Shown here: positions 54,259 through 62,079 of the stretch, piece after piece | Layout: each line of letters starts with the position of its first letter | Numbering within the stretch: the stretch's first letter is position 1 | Source of the DNA: Bin34 sp963422415 | Lineage (GTDB): Bacteria; Chloroflexota; Anaerolineae; Caldilineales; Caldilineaceae | Direction: 5' to 3' | NCBI GenBank assembly: GCA_963422415.1 | Contig: OY729430.1 | Location: 1,550,001-1,614,000 of the forward strand | Length of the DNA: 64,000 bases | Position numbers and translations under genes: made by a program | Notes under the pieces: generated by a model | The model's database searches: none | The model's input: the letters and a program-made list of their open reading frames with translations, nothing else | Told to the model about the DNA's origin: nothing

Positions 54259-55743
54259 TCACTCCTCCGCGGTAATCTGCCGAAGATAGGCTTCTGTTTG
54301 ATTCCACTGTGAACGATACGGTTCGGCTACACGCAACATCTCAACAATTTTTTCGATTTCAATGCCGTTCTTGGTCGAGCGTCCCACAATTGTTCTTATT
54401 GTGTGCAAAAGAGACTCGTCGGACATGGCAGGTACACTGGTGCCTTGAGGTTGGTGACCCATATCTGCATAGATGGCCTGCAGGGGCAAGGCTGATTCGC
54501 AAAGCTTCAGCAAATGGGCAAAGGCCGACTGCAATTCTCTGGAAAGATGTGAATTGAAATTGATGAAGACTGGATGATCGGGATTGAGACGATAGCTGAT
54601 TTCGGTCTTGTTCTGCTCCCTGTACCAAACGGGCAGAGGATCATTTGTAGTTAGCTTGCTTCCACGCCCAGTATAGGTGCGTTTTGAACCTGCCACTACC
54701 CTGTTAATAACGCGCCTGAGCCGGTCGCCAACTACAGGCGGAAGCTGGGCCGAAGATTTCTTGATATCAATCTTCCACTCTGCATCCAAACCGTTGGGTA
54801 TATCGACCCGAACCCGCGACAGTTTGGTCAGTTCCTGTTGACGGATCAGACCAAACCAAGTGCCGTGGATAATCAGTCTTTTTGCACGATAGACATAGAA
54901 CCCCTGATTCTTGAGATAACCTTCCGGGCCAGCATAACGTTCCCATACCTCCTTTTCCACTTTACTGTGATGGGGAAGGGTGAAGGGCTGCACCCTAATC
55001 TTGTGCCCTCGAATCAATATGATTTCCTCTGATGTTGCCATGGTCGCAGGATGGCTTGGATAAAATGGATTGAAGGCATTCAAGAGTCTGTTGTTCAAGC
55101 GAATGTCAACTCTGCCACTTCTTGGTTTACCTTCCAGAAATCGGTGGAATACAAGTTCCAGATGTCCAATTGCGTTGTTAAGGTCGCGATTGAACTGTGC
55201 AGCATCGATTTCCCGATTTGCTTGTCCGGCCAGTCTGTCGATCTTTTCCCACACAACCAGAGTGCCGTGATTACCCAATAACTTTGACCAAGGGACAGCA
55301 TCTGGATTTGGGGGAATTTCCACCAGCCATTCGTTTTTCCGTGCCACAAAATCCAGATCCCAAATGGCTATGCTGGTCTTCTTGTTCTGGCGGGTAACAA
55401 CGGTCAAGCGTCGGCACTGTGAAAAGGAGGCAGTTTTGAGACCGAGACCAAAGCGGCCCAAATCGGAATGAGCACGTTTGTCCAGAGGGTCGACACTGCC
55501 CAGACGCATCGCGTTGTACAGAATACTCTCCGCCATGCCAATGCCATTATCGAGAATGCCTATCTGCGGTTTGTTGTTGTCCACACGCGTAAACAACTGG
55601 ATTGTTGAGGCCTGTGCAGTGATGGAATTGTCAATTACATCGGCAAGTGCCGTAGCGAGGGAATAGCCGATATCCCTTACGCTCTCCATAAGCATGGATG
55701 CTTTGGGAGCGGCCACGATTGTACGTATGGGGCTACTCATCAA
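54259..55743 (-). CDS. MORC/MutL-like GHKL ATPase of a restriction system
   Basis: 494 aa. GHKL boxes: N-box TALADVIDNSITAQA, G1 ILDNGIGM, G2 SDLGRFGLGLKTASFSQC. The order and spacing follow MutL/MORC/Hsp90 rather than histidine kinases, and no sensor or H-box exists. ATP-driven N-terminal dimerisation, acting as a DNA clamp, is expected from the family. It lies 24 bp after the methylase gene and abuts the Z1 gene with no gap. Confidence 0.88.
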   Translation of the reverse strand: MMSSPIRTIVAAPKASMLMESVRDIGYSLATALADVIDNSITAQASTIQLFTRVDNNKPQIGILDNGIGMAESILYNAMRLGSVDPLDKRAHSDLGRFGLGLKTASFSQCRRLTVVTRQNKKTSIAIWDLDFVARKNEWLVEIPPNPDAVPWSKLLGNHGTLVVWEKIDRLAGQANREIDAAQFNRDLNNAIGHLELVFHRFLEGKPRSGRVDIRLNNRLLNAFNPFYPSHPATMATSEEIILIRGHKIRVQPFTLPHHSKVEKEVWERYAGPEGYLKNQGFYVYRAKRLIIHGTWFGLIRQQELTKLSRVRVDIPNGLDAEWKIDIKKSSAQLPPVVGDRLRRVINRVVAGSKRTYTGRGSKLTTNDPLPVWYREQNKTEISYRLNPDHPVFINFNSHLSRELQSAFAHLLKLCESALPLQAIYADMGHQPQGTSVPAMSDESLLHTIRTIVGRSTKNGIEIEKIVEMLRVAEPYRSQWNQTEAYLRQITAEE

Positions 55744-55767
55744 ACATGGCCTTTGTCCGAGCTTCTT

Positions 55768-57363
55768 TTATTTTTCAGTTGCAGTCCGCTTGACGGTGTT
55801 CGGGAAATACCCCCGACTCTCCGCTCCCGGTGCCTCAAACAGCAAACCGTACAGGATTTCTGCGATCTGCTTTGCCAAGAACGGTGGAACTGCATTTCCA
55901 ACTTGGACGTATTGCTGGGTCCGGTTGCCTTTGAAAAAGTAATCATCGGGGAAAGTTTGGAGACGGGCCGCCTCACGTACTGTCAGACTTCTGCACTGTG
56001 TTGGGTCTGGATGAATGTAGTAATGTCCGTCCTTGGCAATGTGGCACGTGATGGTTTTGGAAGGTTTATCCCAAAGCTGTACGCGATAGCGATCTGCGAA
56101 CTTCCCCGAATTCCAATTTTGATGATTCGGAGCCAGTTCTTGAGGAAAATCCTTTGTACGAGCCGACACTTTGAAGATTTCACCGTATACTGCCGCGAAA
56201 AAATATCGTTCCAGATCGGCAGTGATATGACTTCGTGTTTCATGATGGGTTAATTTCTGGAGCTTGGAATCGTGAATCCATTGTTGCAAGGCAGGAGGAC
56301 ATCCTTCTCCAATGTCAACTGGTTCAGTTCCCTTGCGAAAAATTTCGATTTTGCCTTCCTTCAATCCCCTGCATATTTCCTCTTTCCTTGTTTGAAACTC
56401 AGGATGGTTTTGCAAGTCAGATTGCGACTCTGAGATTTTTGCTGCAGCTATGCAGACAACACGCCACCACTTATCGTAACTGTCCTCTTGTCTGCTTATT
56501 CCGCTACGCACAATGGGCATACCAGACAACACATTGCGCACTGTGGGAGGACGGGAAAATTCCAACAACCCTGCTGCCAATCTTGAGGGATCGATTTGTT
56601 TTGCCCGATTTTCTGCAAGCCCAACAACAATAACGCGATGTCTGGTTTGTGGTATCCCGTGATTTTCTGTTCTGACCACAAAATCCTCTGGAGCAGGACC
56701 AATTCCGTTAAGTGCAAAATGATGTGACAGCGGAGATAAAGCAATCAGTTGATAACCGACATTGCGAATGGAATCCAACATTTGCTGGAAAATGGATTTG
56801 CCATTGAATGAAAACGACAAAATTCCCTTGACGTTTTCCAAGACAAAGGCTGCGGGGTGAAGTTGTTCCAATATCCTTATGTACTCTTGATACAACGTAG
56901 TGCGCGGATCCTTGGCAATTTCATCAATGGACTTGCCCGAATTGCGGGCACGTCCAATCAATGAATAGCTTTGGCATGGTGGGCCACCGATCAAAATCGT
57001 GTGGCTTCCATACTGCTTTTTGATTGCCTCCAATTTGGTATCAATGGTGCTATCAATGCCAAGCTCCATCTTGAACGCTGTTTCTGAAGCGGCGTTCCAC
57101 TGGTCGGGATAAAGGGAAGACCAATCAGGTTCGCTGCACTCGCCATTCAGGAAGTTGTAGTATTCATCAGGAAATCCATTGGGGAACTGGCGCAGAAAAC
57201 TGCGTAGCCGCAATGTTTCATATGCCGCGGCATCTTTTTCTACAGATAGAACGATCGGGAATGGCCGAGAACAGTTCAAGGAACTGACGCCGTGAAAACC
57301 CTCTGCCAGACCGCCAGGTCCGGCAAACAGGTCAACGACTGCAAACTGTTCCGGCACTTGCAT
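55768..57363 (-). CDS. C5-cytosine DNA methyltransferase
   Basis: 531 aa. Motif I is VDLFAGPGGLAEGF, motif IV is LIGGPPCQSYSLIGRAR with catalytic C130, motif VI is FVLENVKGILSF, then QTRHRVIVVG, and motif X-like VGNAVPPFLAKQIAEILY at the C-terminus. It is the modification enzyme of the five-gene system and first in the operon (minus strand). The target-recognition region between motifs VIII and IX gives no readable specificity. Composition is AT-richer than the flanking ssb and lut genes, consistent with acquisition. Confidence 0.93.
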   Translation of the reverse strand: MQVPEQFAVVDLFAGPGGLAEGFHGVSSLNCSRPFPIVLSVEKDAAAYETLRLRSFLRQFPNGFPDEYYNFLNGECSEPDWSSLYPDQWNAASETAFKMELGIDSTIDTKLEAIKKQYGSHTILIGGPPCQSYSLIGRARNSGKSIDEIAKDPRTTLYQEYIRILEQLHPAAFVLENVKGILSFSFNGKSIFQQMLDSIRNVGYQLIALSPLSHHFALNGIGPAPEDFVVRTENHGIPQTRHRVIVVGLAENRAKQIDPSRLAAGLLEFSRPPTVRNVLSGMPIVRSGISRQEDSYDKWWRVVCIAAAKISESQSDLQNHPEFQTRKEEICRGLKEGKIEIFRKGTEPVDIGEGCPPALQQWIHDSKLQKLTHHETRSHITADLERYFFAAVYGEIFKVSARTKDFPQELAPNHQNWNSGKFADRYRVQLWDKPSKTITCHIAKDGHYYIHPDPTQCRSLTVREAARLQTFPDDYFFKGNRTQQYVQVGNAVPPFLAKQIAEILYGLLFEAPGAESRGYFPNTVKRTATEK

Positions 57364-57493
57364 TCTCTCTGATCAGGTCTGTAGCAATGGACACCGCGCA
57401 GATGCTGCAATTACCTTGTCGCACCATGCAATGTTCTGAGCCATCGCTCAGTCCAGCTATGGGGTCTGAGGCCAAGGAATTATTCCTTTCCCG

Positions 57494-57937
57494 TTAGAAA
57501 GGAATGTCTCCGTCGTCTTCATCGTCAAGGGTAGCGTCACTGGCCCTGGGCGCTTCTCCACCGCCGCTGATCTCTTGGCCCTCCATGCGCGAGCCGCCAT
57601 CGCCCGCTGGAGAGGTGTAGGCTCCGGCTCTGCCCGCGCCTACACCGGCTCTGCCGTCCTCGTCGGCGCGTCCGGCCAGAAATTGCACCGAGATCGCGTT
57701 GACTTCCAGTGACGCTCTGGCGTCGCCCTCGCGGCCGATGAAAGCGCTGGCGCTGACACGGCCCACGACCAGCACTTGCCGCCCCTTGGACAGATATTTG
57801 GCGCAGTTCTCGGCCTGTCGGCCCCATACGGCTACTCTAAACCATGTGGTTTCCTCTCTTCGGTCTCCGTCTCGCGTAGTGAAAACACGACTGGTCGCCA
57901 CATTGAAATTGCAGACATGATCGCCGCTAGGCATTGA
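57494..57937 (-). CDS. ssb: Single-strand DNA-binding protein, exon 2
   Basis: Second exon, giving residues from about 19 of the spliced protein: (S)MPSGDHVCNFNVATSRVF, ETTWFRVAVWGRQAENCAKYLSKG, VGRVSASAFI, then a Gly/Arg-rich linker and the acidic tip DDEDDGDIPF that docks partner proteins. An ATG at 57934 could start translation by itself, but the product would lack strand 1 of the OB fold. Exon 1 is at 59740-59793. The frame joins correctly (DPDLR + SMPSG, against the family DPELRYTPSG). It follows the intron with its 3' boundary placed at 57937/57938, uncertain by a few bases. Confidence 0.85.
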   Translation of the reverse strand, partial: SMPSGDHVCNFNVATSRVFTTRDGDRREETTWFRVAVWGRQAENCAKYLSKGRQVLVVGRVSASAFIGREGDARASLEVNAISVQFLAGRADEDGRAGVGAGRAGAYTSPAGDGGSRMEGQEISGGGEAPRASDATLDDEDDGDIPF

Positions 57938-57974
57938 GCAGGGTAGGCCTGCAATGCACCTGATTTCTTCCAGG

Positions 57975-59249
57975 TCACACCCGGGCCTCCCTCCGAACCG
58001 TGCATGCGACTTTCATCGCACACGGCTCTCCCACAAGCGTCTGCTTGGGATCGATCCTTTGCACATCGTCGATCCATTGCACTTGGAACCGGGTCTTCCC
58101 CTCTTTCTGCAGGAGATGGGGCGCGCTGTTCTGCCATCCGGGACGCAGGGCCACATCGCTGACCCGGCATTTGTGCTTTTGGGCTAGAGTGCGCCACAGG
58201 GAAGATCGCAAAGTCTTCTGCACACTCCCCAACAGCCGTCGATTCTCCGCCAGGGCGTAGAACTGTGCAAAGGCACTGAATTCCCGATCGTAGAGATCGC
58301 AAATGGCCTTGTCGGGCAGTCGCGTTCGTTCCCCTCGGCTGGCAGGCTTTCCCCGTTCCTGAAAGATCCTCTGCATCTCCGCAGCCTGTCTTTGCGACAG
58401 TCGCAAGGCTACGGAACCCATTTCGCCCACTGACAATTCATAGCCTAGGTACCCCATCGGCGCCATCGGGCGCGTCACCTCCTGCAGCCCCGTGAACTTC
58501 TGTGGCAAGGAATCGGAAACGCCTTGGGCCAAGGCCGAAATCTCCTTGGACCATTGCGAGGCTTCTTCCCTTGAGCCATTCCCGGTTACCAGCAACCAGT
58601 TCATGTATCTTGCATATCGCAGGGGGGGCAGGAAGCCGGACGGTCCGACCGCCTTGGTGGATCCCGCGGCGGCGGCCAGGCCTGTCAGGTGTTGATCCAG
58701 TTCCTGCAAGGCCAGATGTTGACAAACGCCATGCAGGCTTGTCGGAAGCCAAGCCTGCGTAAGCAGATTCTCCGGTCCTGCCAAGGGCTGTGGGTGGTGC
58801 GCCAGGAAATGAAACAGCAAGTCCCGAAAACGCCTGTCTTCGACTTTTCCGGCCAGCAGCGCGTCGATCCTGTCTGGCCGCAGGGCCGGCAGGTTGCGCA
58901 AGTGCCAGATTCCCAGCCACTGGGCCTTGGGCACGATGACACGGGCTGCCTTGAGAGCGGAATGAATGCCCGTGCCTGGCCGCAGACCATGAATGTACTT
59001 TCCATCTCGGCCCGCCGCGTAATGGGTCAGAATGCGCACCAGGATGGTGTGCACCAGTTCGTCCCGACCTGGTTCCTGGCCCCAGCGAAAACGCTGGGTT
59101 TTCAAATTCTCAATCAAGGATGTCACCCTCTGATCCGCAGGACATGGGTACATATGAGGGTTGAACAGCAGCCGATACCCGCGCTGCAACGGCCTGTTTT
59201 TGGTTCCAAGTGTATGCAGGGCATCAAGGACGACTTCGGCTTTCTGCAT
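57975..59249 (-). CDS. Group II intron maturase, reverse-transcriptase active site lost
   Basis: 424 aa from ATG 59249. Clear family landmarks: VVLDALHTLGTKNRPLQRGY and RLLFNP at the N-terminus, HGLRPGTGIHSALKAA, ALLAGKVEDRRFRDLLFHFL, LALQELDQHL, then domain X with YDREFSAFAQFYALAENRRL and SSLWRTLAQKHKCRVSDVAL. The catalytic parts are gone. The YADD position (RYADDF) reads R214-Y-M-N-W-L, the GDI...FF segment with the first Asp reads LGIWHLRNLPALRPDRID, PQGG reads SLHGV, and the RRVYIPKK...RPLGIP segment is largely deleted. The frame is intact, so selection seems to keep the splicing function. The C-terminal 20 codons run through domain V and may be read-through. Confidence 0.85.
   Translation of the reverse strand: MQKAEVVLDALHTLGTKNRPLQRGYRLLFNPHMYPCPADQRVTSLIENLKTQRFRWGQEPGRDELVHTILVRILTHYAAGRDGKYIHGLRPGTGIHSALKAARVIVPKAQWLGIWHLRNLPALRPDRIDALLAGKVEDRRFRDLLFHFLAHHPQPLAGPENLLTQAWLPTSLHGVCQHLALQELDQHLTGLAAAAGSTKAVGPSGFLPPLRYARYMNWLLVTGNGSREEASQWSKEISALAQGVSDSLPQKFTGLQEVTRPMAPMGYLGYELSVGEMGSVALRLSQRQAAEMQRIFQERGKPASRGERTRLPDKAICDLYDREFSAFAQFYALAENRRLLGSVQKTLRSSLWRTLAQKHKCRVSDVALRPGWQNSAPHLLQKEGKTRFQVQWIDDVQRIDPKQTLVGEPCAMKVACTVRREARV
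57995..58028 (-). ncRNA. Group II intron domain V
   Basis: 34 nt on the minus strand, starting GAGCCGTGTGCGATGAAAG and ending GTCGCATGCACGGTTC. It forms the standard helix with a GAAA tetraloop. The catalytic AGC triad is in place near the 5' end and the bulge is in the usual position. It differs from the textbook consensus by only a few compensated bases, so the ribozyme core looks functional. Confidence 0.92.
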
Positions 59250-59739
59250 TTCGCATACCTGTAGTCTCGATGCTGCTTGTCTGTTCCCCTTCGCCCCGTG
59301 GAAGCCGTTACGCCTCCGCCGACTACTATGGGAACTCCGTGACCGTAGACCTCGTTGGGTCCGTAGGTCATCCCGCAGTCCAATCAGTGTGTCCGTGTCT
59401 AGTCCGCTGTAGGTGACCCGTTCGTTGCCGCGTCCGAATGCGTTGGCATCCAGCGTTCGGATTGTCCGGAGCGTCCTGGCCGATGCACTCACGACCAGCA
59501 CTCGAATCCGAAGAGAATCGGGAACCAATTCCCTGCGCCCTGCGGCGCCCGTGCAACTGGGTTTTAGGCAATCCAGCTTTCACCGTGGTGGACAGGCAGC
59601 GGAAGGACCGACGTGGGCCCTTGCCATGACATGCTTTGGTCCCCTGAGCCTTTCGGCATTGGGTAAGTCATGCTGCCTGGCACATACTCCTTGTGCCACC
59701 AACTCCGTTGGCAAGACACACTGTCGGCTAACGGCGCAC

Positions 59740-59793
59740 GCGCAAATCAGGGTCGGCTCCCAGATTGCCGACAATGGTGATCTGTTGATACAT
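59740..59793 (-). CDS. ssb: Single-strand DNA-binding protein, exon 1
   Basis: Eighteen codons from ATG 59793: MYQQITIVGNLGADPDLR, the first strand of the Ssb OB fold. Read on without splicing, it meets TAG at 59728-59730. AGGAATAGCC upstream gives a modest ribosome binding site. Joined to exon 2 it restores a standard bacterial Ssb of about 166 residues. Divergent from the M24 peptidase gene at 59951. Confidence 0.85.
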
Positions 59794-59950
59794 GGCTATT
59801 CCTTCTCCAAACCAAAAGGGTGAAAAAACGTCCCAAGGTCCGTTTTCAAGGGCCCCGGGTCCGTCGATTGAGTATGATTATACAGACCCACGCAGATTTT
59901 TTGCCGGTTTCCCGTGCAGGACTCATTTCGGTTCCTCTGATCCGACATCC

Positions 59951-61183
59951 ATGCAGAATTGGACCTTGACCGCTGTGCAGTCGGCGCTCCGGACACACGG
60001 TCTGGACGGGTGGCTGCTGTACGATTTTCGCGGCTCCAATCCGGTGGCCGTGCAGGCTTCCGGTCTGCCCCAGACCGGGACCCGCCGCTGGTTTCTGTGG
60101 ATTCCCGTGCAAGGCCCGGCGCAGTTGCTGATTCACGCCATTGAGCAATCCACCTTCACGGATTTCAACCCGGCGCTGCAATCCGTAACCACCCCCTACG
60201 TCAGTTGGCGGGATTTGCATGCGGCTCTCGGCAGGATGCTGACGAAGGCCCGGCGGATCGCGATGGAATTCAGCCCCCAAAACGCCATCCCTTATCTGGA
60301 TCTTGTGGATGGCGGCATGCTGGATCTAGTGCGGACCCTGGGACGGGTCGAGACCGTCAGCAGTGCGGACCTGGTGCAGTGGTTTCAAGCGACGCTCACC
60401 TCGGCGCAAGCGGACAATCATCGTCAGACGGCCGCCCGGGTGCTGCAAGTCAAGGACGAGGCCTTGACCCATGTGGCCAACGCGCTGACGGCAGATCGGG
60501 CGCTGGATGAATTTGCCTTGCAGGAATTCATTGTGGCACGGCTCCTCCACCGGGGGCTGGACTCCACGCATCGTCCAGTGGTCGCCGTCAACGCCCATGC
60601 GGCCGATCCCCACTATGAACCCACCGCCCAGCGGCACAGCGCGATTGCGCCGGGAGACATGTTGCTCATCGATCTGTGGGGTAAGAGCCGGGGAGACAGG
60701 GACGCCTGCTTTGCGGACGTGACTTGGACCGCTTTCTGCGGAGCCTCCGTGCCTCCCAGAGCCGCTCGGGTCTTTGCCGTGGTCAGGCAGGCCCGGGACG
60801 CCTGCATCTCGTACATCCAAGCGGGTCTGAGAGCTGGAGACCAGATACGGGGCTGCGACGCCGACGACATCTGTCGACAGGTCATCACTGAGGCGGGATA
60901 CGGAGAACACTTCATTCACCGCACGGGACACAGTCTGGGTTCAGAGCTGCATTTCAGTGGAGTCAACATCGACAACCTTGAGACCGAGGACAGCCGTTCC
61001 CTGGCGCCCGGTCTCCTCTTTACCATTGAACCGGGCATTTACCTGCCTGTCTGCGACTTTGACGATACCGGACGCAAGCTGGGTCTGGGCATCCGTTCCG
61101 AAGTGAATTGCCTGGTCCGAGAGGGAGATCTGGAAATCACCACTCTGCCGTTGCAGGAGCGGATCATCCCGCTGTTGCCATAA
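59951..61183 (+). CDS. M24-family metallopeptidase (Xaa-Pro aminopeptidase-like)
   Basis: 410 aa from ATG 59951; the open frame before it is not family-like. Creatinase-type N-terminal domain (LDGWLLYDFRGSNPVAVQ) and pita-bread C-terminal domain with all five metal ligands: Asp in LLIDLWGKSRGD, Asp in CFADVTWTAF, His in HRTGHSLGSELH, Glu in FTIEPGIYLP and Glu in IRSEVNCLV. It removes N-terminal residues before proline or acts on related dipeptides, in the cytoplasm. It lies 11 bp before lutA and so may share its transcript, although a role in lactate use is not evident. Confidence 0.88.
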   Translation: MQNWTLTAVQSALRTHGLDGWLLYDFRGSNPVAVQASGLPQTGTRRWFLWIPVQGPAQLLIHAIEQSTFTDFNPALQSVTTPYVSWRDLHAALGRMLTKARRIAMEFSPQNAIPYLDLVDGGMLDLVRTLGRVETVSSADLVQWFQATLTSAQADNHRQTAARVLQVKDEALTHVANALTADRALDEFALQEFIVARLLHRGLDSTHRPVVAVNAHAADPHYEPTAQRHSAIAPGDMLLIDLWGKSRGDRDACFADVTWTAFCGASVPPRAARVFAVVRQARDACISYIQAGLRAGDQIRGCDADDICRQVITEAGYGEHFIHRTGHSLGSELHFSGVNIDNLETEDSRSLAPGLLFTIEPGIYLPVCDFDDTGRKLGLGIRSEVNCLVREGDLEITTLPLQERIIPLLP

Positions 61184-61194
61184 GGAATCCCCCC

Positions 61195-62079
61195 ATGCAC
61201 CGCAAGACCTTCGCCTCGCCTCCGTCCAAGGTTGCCCTCTTTGTCACCTGCATGGTGGACATGATGTACCCTCAGGTGGGCATAGCCACAGTGGAACTGT
61301 TGGAACGACAGGGGGTGGAGGTGGTTTTTCCGGAGGGGCAGACCTGCTGTGGTCAACCCGCCTTCAATGCCGGCTACCACGAGGAAGCCGTGCAGATGGC
61401 CACCCATTTCCTGGATGTCTTCTGCCCGCTGTTGGAAAAGGGGGACATTGAAGCCGTTGTCGTGCCCAGTGGCAGCTGCGGCGCCATGACCCGGCACTTC
61501 TACCTCTCACTGCTGCAAGACGCCGGGATACGAAGCTACCCGGCTCGGGCCGAGGCGCTGGCCGCCGTCACCTTTGAATTGACGGAGTTCCTGGTGGACG
61601 TGCTCAAGGTCCAGGATCTGCCTTGTGGTTACCCCGGCAAGGTGACATATCATGCCTGCTGCCACCTGCTGCGGGAGCTGCGGGTCGACCGGCAGCCGCG
61701 GCAGCTGCTGCGCCAAAGCGGCGTGAATCTTGTGGAAATGGAAGGCAGCGCCGAGTGTTGTGGGTTTGGAGGTCTCTTTTCCGTCAAGAATGAACCGATC
61801 AGCACTGCCATGGGCAAGGCCAAACTGCAGTATGTCGCCGGTTCCGGAGCCGACGTAGTGGCCATGTGCGACGTCAGCTGCATGACCCACGTGCAGGGCC
61901 TTATGCACAGACAGCAAAGCCGCCAGCGCGCCATGCATATCGCGGAACTGCTGAATTTGCGGTCGGGCGAAGTGCATGACACGCGACCAACCCCCTCTGC
62001 GCCCTCCTCGGGCGCGCCCCCTGTCGGCTTCTCTCGTCGTTGGCAAGACATCAAGGTGGAGGATGATCATGCCCGTTGA
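61195..62079 (+). CDS. lutA: L-lactate oxidation iron-sulfur protein LutA
   Basis: 294 aa from ATG 61195 with AAGGA upstream. CCG-domain protein: VTCMVDMMYPQVG at the N-terminus, first CCG motif TCCGQPAFNAGY, then GSCGAMTRHF, YHACCHLLREL and second motif CCGFGGLFSVK. These cysteine clusters hold an Fe-S cofactor of the heterodisulfide-reductase type. With LutB and LutC it forms the complex that oxidises L-lactate to pyruvate. Its end overlaps the lutB start by 11 bp. Confidence 0.9.
   Translation: MHRKTFASPPSKVALFVTCMVDMMYPQVGIATVELLERQGVEVVFPEGQTCCGQPAFNAGYHEEAVQMATHFLDVFCPLLEKGDIEAVVVPSGSCGAMTRHFYLSLLQDAGIRSYPARAEALAAVTFELTEFLVDVLKVQDLPCGYPGKVTYHACCHLLRELRVDRQPRQLLRQSGVNLVEMEGSAECCGFGGLFSVKNEPISTAMGKAKLQYVAGSGADVVAMCDVSCMTHVQGLMHRQQSRQRAMHIAELLNLRSGEVHDTRPTPSAPSSGAPPVGFSRRWQDIKVEDDHAR

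Larger units (their letters stand above)
57938..59739 (-). mobile_element. Group II intron interrupting ssb
   Basis: About 1.8 kb. The 5' end at 59739 reads GTGCG, matching the GUGYG rule, directly after ssb codon 18. The 3' part holds a canonical 34-nt domain V (57995-58028) and a domain VI-like hairpin before the exon. The ORF-bearing domain IV carries a maturase (57975-59249). It is in the same orientation as ssb, so splicing can restore the mRNA. The exact 3' splice site is uncertain: reading-frame logic puts it before TCAATG, where the terminal AY rule is not met. Style is like the CL/ML lineage. Confidence 0.85.

Noticed and set aside
59250..59528. N-terminal extension of the maturase from a TTG
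   Set aside because: This stretch is intron RNA upstream of domain IV; family homology starts at the ATG 59249.
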